Position numbers and translations under genes: made by a program
Assembly (NCBI GenBank): GCA_934454215.1
Contig: CAKSGG010000143.1
Span: forward strand, 1 to 7,865
Direction of reading: 5' to 3'
Source of the DNA: an uncultured Clostridia bacterium
GTDB taxonomy: Bacteria > Bacillota > Clostridia > UBA1381
Length of the DNA: 7,865 nt
In this document: positions 5,904-7,865 of the stretch, piece after piece
Layout: each line of letters opens with the position of its first letter
Numbering within the stretch: the stretch's first letter is position 1
The notes under the pieces: model-generated
What the model saw: the letters and a program-made list of their open reading frames with translations, nothing else
Told to the model about the DNA's origin: nothing
Databases searched by the model: none

Positions 5904-6714
5904 ATACTCTAATCCCGGTAATCTCATAGAAAATATCCGAATCGAAATTCGGTAATGCTTTCACGGATTCGTGCTCTGATTCGATCATTTCATCCCATGC
6001 GTTTTTCCAGGCTTCTTTGTAACCATATGTTTTTAAATATCCTCCGCATGTTTCACACCCTGGATGATCGGATTTTTCCTGGTCGGTCATGCTGGATAAA
6101 CCAACCCACTTGTTTAATGTGAAGTGGCTACGAATTGCACGCATACCGGGCATATAGTATATCGCCGAATATGCGTATTCTGTCGGTTTATTAAACATCA
6201 TAGCATTTGGTGTGATAGTGCAGAAGAATCCGCTGTTCCAGTTTCCGCTGTTCCAGTCTCCGCTGTTCCAGTTTCCGCTGTTGCAGTCTCCGCTGTTTCG
6301 GTTTCCGCTGTTCCAGTTTCCGCTGTTGCAGTCTCCGCTGTTTCGGTTTCCGCTGTTGCAGTCTCCGCTGTTCCAGTCTCCGCTGTTGCGGTTTCCGGTG
6401 TTGCGGTTTCCGGTGTTGCGGTTTCCGGTGTTTACAAGCTCCAACACCTCATGCCATGATAATTCGCGGATGATTTTAATTTTGTTCGTAACGGATTTAT
6501 CGCCGTCCGTCTTAATTTCTCCTAATGCTTTTACCTCTGCAACTCTGTTGTCGCTGTTAAAAGGATAATAATTAAAGCAGTCAACAGCCCTTTTGCAGAA
6601 ATGAAATCCGCTGTTGCAGGGTGAAATTTCGCCCTCATGTTCATACGTTTTTCCGACCTTATACTGAAACCCTCTGCACGTCCAGTCAGAATTAAATACT
6701 TTGTATCCTTTCAT
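5902..6714 (-). CDS. DUF7666-like protein with NxG pentapeptide repeats
   Basis: The 270-residue protein begins with a DUF7666-like domain (MKGYKVFNSDWTCRGFQY, then GEISPCNSGFHFC) found in phage proteins. Residues 95-164 are 14 tandem pentapeptides of the form N-S/T-G-N/D-x, with R, W or C in the last position of all but the final unit (NSGFF). This resembles the Pentapeptide_2 type best known from mycobacterial PPE proteins. The repeats probably form an elongated beta-structure. The last 105 residues hold aromatic- and charge-rich segments and a CETC pair (C220, C223), and resemble no enzyme I know. There is no signal peptide or membrane segment, so it should be cytoplasmic. The function is unknown; it sits with other small early genes where host-takeover proteins are often encoded. 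GAGG lies 7 nt before the ATG, and the gap to the LysM gene is 9 nt. Confidence 0.85.
   Translation of the reverse strand: MKGYKVFNSDWTCRGFQYKVGKTYEHEGEISPCNSGFHFCKRAVDCFNYYPFNSDNRVAEVKALGEIKTDGDKSVTNKIKIIRELSWHEVLELVNTGNRNTGNRNTGNRNSGDWNSGDCNSGNRNSGDCNSGNWNSGNRNSGDCNSGNWNSGDWNSGNWNSGFFCTITPNAMMFNKPTEYAYSAIYYMPGMRAIRSHFTLNKWVGLSSMTDQEKSDHPGCETCGGYLKTYGYKEAWKNAWDEMIESEHESVKALPNFDSDIFYEITGIRV
6223..6432 (-). repeat. 14 tandem 15-bp coding repeats
   Basis: Fourteen near-identical 15-bp units, on the plus strand resembling TTCCGCTGTTCCAGT, encode the NxG pentapeptides of the DUF7666-like protein. The units differ mainly at the base positions that choose W, R or C. The three units at the N-terminal end of the repeat (NTGNR) are identical in protein sequence. 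Gain or loss of units keeps the reading frame, so copy number may vary between relatives. Confidence 0.9.
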
Positions 6715-6723
6715 TGTTACACC

Positions 6724-6990
6724 TCACTTAATTAGCTGAATCTCCTGCCCCTCATAGATTGTGGCGGTGATTCCGTTGATTTTCTTGATCTCGTCTATGT
6801 ACTTCCGTGTGTCCTGTCCTGGTTGCTTAAATTCTAAAGCAATACCCCAAAGCGTGTCGCCCGGCTTGACATAGTATGATTCCGTCACCGGCTCACACCG
6901 TGGGCGAACTGCTCCGCATAGCAAGATCAGCAACAAGGCAAGGACGATCAAAAAGATTCCGCGCCGGATGTTTCTCTCTGTTTTTGACAT
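6724..6990 (-). CDS. Membrane-anchored single-LysM protein, YneA-like layout
   Basis: The 88-residue product has a short basic N-terminus (MSKTERNIRR), one membrane segment at about residues 11-27 and a LysM domain at about 39-86 (YYVKPGDTLWGIALEF ... IDEIKKINGI ... IYEGQEIQL). LysM binds peptidoglycan N-acetylglucosamine, so the protein should sit in the membrane with LysM outside facing the wall. The layout matches YneA-type SOS division inhibitors of Firmicutes. Since this is an early phage gene, a role in halting host division is possible, but so is a general envelope role. I chose the ATG at 6990, which has AGGAGGT about 7 nt upstream. The longer frame starts with TTG at 7011 and has no good site. 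It sits 21 nt after a small membrane protein gene. Confidence 0.82.
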   Translation of the reverse strand: MSKTERNIRRGIFLIVLALLLILLCGAVRPRCEPVTESYYVKPGDTLWGIALEFKQPGQDTRKYIDEIKKINGITATIYEGQEIQLIK

Positions 6991-7011
6991 TGTGGTTACC
7001 TCCTCTCTCAA

Positions 7012-7203
7012 CTATATTAATGTGCATATCAACGAATAAGCCAGTTCCCCTAACCGCAAAATCCCAGCAATTGCTAAAAAAAATATGAATAGTATAGCTG
7101 ACACTTCAATTACGCCCAGAAAAACTTGTCCTACAAAATACAATGTTTTTGATGCTTTGTATTTCCACCAGCATTTAATTCCTTCTCGTAGGTATTCTAT
7201 CAT
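7012..7203 (-). CDS. Small membrane protein, unknown function
   Basis: This 63-residue protein has an amphipathic, tryptophan-containing N-terminus (EYLREGIKCWWKYK) followed by a long hydrophobic stretch from about residue 22 to 49. A second hydrophobic segment runs to the C-terminus (ELAYSLICTLI). It could cross the membrane once or twice. I recognise no family. An AGGAGG site 8 nt before the ATG makes it very likely a real gene. It lies directly before the LysM gene, whose translation start region is nearly identical (AGGAGGTAA, then C or T, then CACAATG), so the two may be a functional pair or the result of a duplicated leader. Confidence 0.7.
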   Translation of the reverse strand: MIEYLREGIKCWWKYKASKTLYFVGQVFLGVIEVSAILFIFFLAIAGILRLGELAYSLICTLI

Positions 7204-7215
7204 TGTGATTACCTC

Positions 7216-7419
7216 CTAACTTAATAATCTTGCGAATTTCTCGGCTGATATGCCGTTACGGTCGACACCGAAATGTTTGTGAACATAATCATAGGATCGT
7301 CCGGTATATTCTCTCACGTCTTGAAGTGACAGAAACCGCCGGCTATCATTGTATTTGTTTCTTAAAAATTCAAGAATCCCCTCTAAAATATCTCGGTAGG
7401 ATTTTGGTTCTCTTGACAT
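7216..7419 (-). CDS. Small putative helix-turn-helix / excisionase-like protein
   Basis: The 67 residues start with a charged helix (SYRDILEGILEFLRNKY). A segment that reads like a winged-helix or MerR/excisionase DNA-binding motif follows at about residues 29-66 (RFLSLQDVREYTGRSYDYV, then GISAEKFARLLS). Similar short proteins are common in Firmicute phage early regions, sometimes labelled excisionase, but I cannot show an integrase partner here, so the label is tentative. AAAGGAGG lies 9 nt before the ATG, and the stop lies 12 nt before the next start. Its own stop overlaps the next gene's Shine-Dalgarno sequence. Confidence 0.68.
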   Translation of the reverse strand: MSREPKSYRDILEGILEFLRNKYNDSRRFLSLQDVREYTGRSYDYVHKHFGVDRNGISAEKFARLLS

Positions 7420-7509
7420 GGGGTTTTACCTCCTTTCTCTTATGTTAAATCTTCAATGTCGATTTCAAGCAATTTTTGTTGTCAAAAATAAGCGACACCA
7501 TTGTTTCCA

Positions 7510-7665
7510 TTATAGTAGCGTTTGTAACCGCTCTAATAGTAGCTTAAAAACTTCTAAAACTTTCATATGGCGCATGATTGAAACTACAATTATAGGAACT
7601 ATTACGGCAATTATAATTCTTGTTATCCAATCAATCAGTACATACCACCATGGCATTTTGCCCAT
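7510..7665 (-). CDS. 51-aa single-pass membrane peptide
   Basis: A short frame begins MGKMPWWYVLIDW, continues with a strongly hydrophobic helix (about residues 17-30, RIIIAVIVPIIVVS) and ends with a basic, leucine-rich amphipathic helix (MRHMKVLEVFKLLLERLQ). The ATG at 7665 has AAAGGAG about 9 nt upstream; the in-frame ATG at 7674 directly abuts that site and is unlikely to be used. It fits the series of short, well-spaced, same-strand genes here. The layout is that of small phage membrane peptides, including some toxins and holin-like proteins. Function is unknown. Confidence 0.6.
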   Translation of the reverse strand: MGKMPWWYVLIDWITRIIIAVIVPIIVVSIMRHMKVLEVFKLLLERLQTLL

Positions 7666-7714
7666 GTTTTTCATCTCCTTTCTTTCTGGTTGGGTTGGTG
7701 TGTTTAGTTATCGT

Positions 7715-7865
7715 TCAAGCAACACTTCCGGTAAAAAAAATATCACTATCTAAATTATATTTGTCTTTTAAAGCTTGAATTTCTGACAAAAGAAAATCTG
7801 AATAGCCGTTTATCTTCATTGCAACGGTTGCTTGATTCAACCCTAAAAAATCAGCAATATCGGAA
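7715..7865 (-). CDS. XRE/Cro-like helix-turn-helix protein (3' end only)
   Basis: A minus-strand frame open at the right edge encodes the last 49 residues of a protein, reading SDIADFLGLNQATVAMKING and then DFLLSEIQALKDKYNLDSDIFF, with a TGA at 7717. This is the second half of an XRE-type helix-turn-helix domain: the scaffold helix, recognition helix (NQATVAMKIN) and closing helices. The protein is probably a compact Cro-like regulator of about 60-75 residues, though the missing 5' part prevents a size estimate. It lies at the head of the small-gene series, 49 nt before the 51-aa membrane peptide, and may control it. Confidence 0.8.
   Translation of the reverse strand, partial: SDIADFLGLNQATVAMKINGYSDFLLSEIQALKDKYNLDSDIFFTGSVA

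Noticed and set aside
6124..6568. Plus-strand open frames with repeats such as VPVSAV and SPLFQF
   Set aside because: They are shadows of the 15-bp repeats in the minus-strand pentapeptide gene; repeats of a length divisible by three keep other frames open. No ribosome binding site supports them.
7445..7510. 21-codon minus-strand frame overlapping the membrane peptide stop as TAATG
   Set aside because: It has no clear ribosome binding site and the peptide shows no features; it is too short to support without conservation data.
7418..7753. 111-codon plus-strand frame
   Set aside because: It has no ribosome binding site and is antisense to the 51-aa membrane peptide and the end of the XRE-like gene, both of which have better signals.

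Overview
The window looks like the early replication and recombination region of a temperate phage or prophage from a low- to mid-GC Firmicute, most likely a gut Clostridia (Lachnospiraceae-type) host. The host guess is inference. It rests on the strong AGGAGG ribosome binding sites, the moderate A+T content and the gene families present: DUF927 helicase, CHC2 zinc finger, ERCC4 nuclease, SSB and an exonuclease-8-like PD-(D/E)XK protein. No structural, lysis or integrase gene is visible. All genes I can support lie on the minus strand, so transcription runs from the right end to the left end.

Right end (7865 to about 5900, upstream in transcription): the tail of a small XRE-type helix-turn-helix protein cut by the window edge, then a string of small genes. 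These are a 51-aa one-helix membrane peptide, a 67-aa putative DNA-binding protein, a 63-aa membrane protein, an 88-aa membrane-anchored LysM protein and a 270-aa protein with a DUF7666-like start and 14 asparagine-glycine pentapeptide repeats. Each has its own good ribosome binding site and the gaps are short.

Middle (about 5900 to 5270): an intergenic region holding a plus-strand promoter with perfect consensus (TTGACA, 17 bp, TATAAT) that is followed at once by a strong intrinsic terminator, which predicts a transcript of only about 50 nt. Leftward of this come a second XRE-type regulator, whose 3' end sits on an 8-base homopolymer and may be frameshifted, and a ribbon-helix-helix protein.

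Left half (about 5270 to 348): a tightly packed replication and recombination operon with overlapping or abutting genes. It holds a 75-aa zinc-ribbon protein, a 176-aa conserved phage-type protein with a C-terminal four-cysteine motif, a PD-(D/E)XK nuclease with a probable Fe-S cluster, SSB, an ERCC4-fold nuclease, a CHC2 zinc-finger primase-like protein and a DUF927 helicase-like ATPase. Together they could open and prime DNA, coat single strands and process recombination intermediates.

Left end (347 to 1): just after the helicase gene is a non-coding stretch with GTTACC-type repeats in both orientations around a very A+T-rich core, a good candidate for the replication origin. It is followed by the start of another minus-strand gene that runs off the window.
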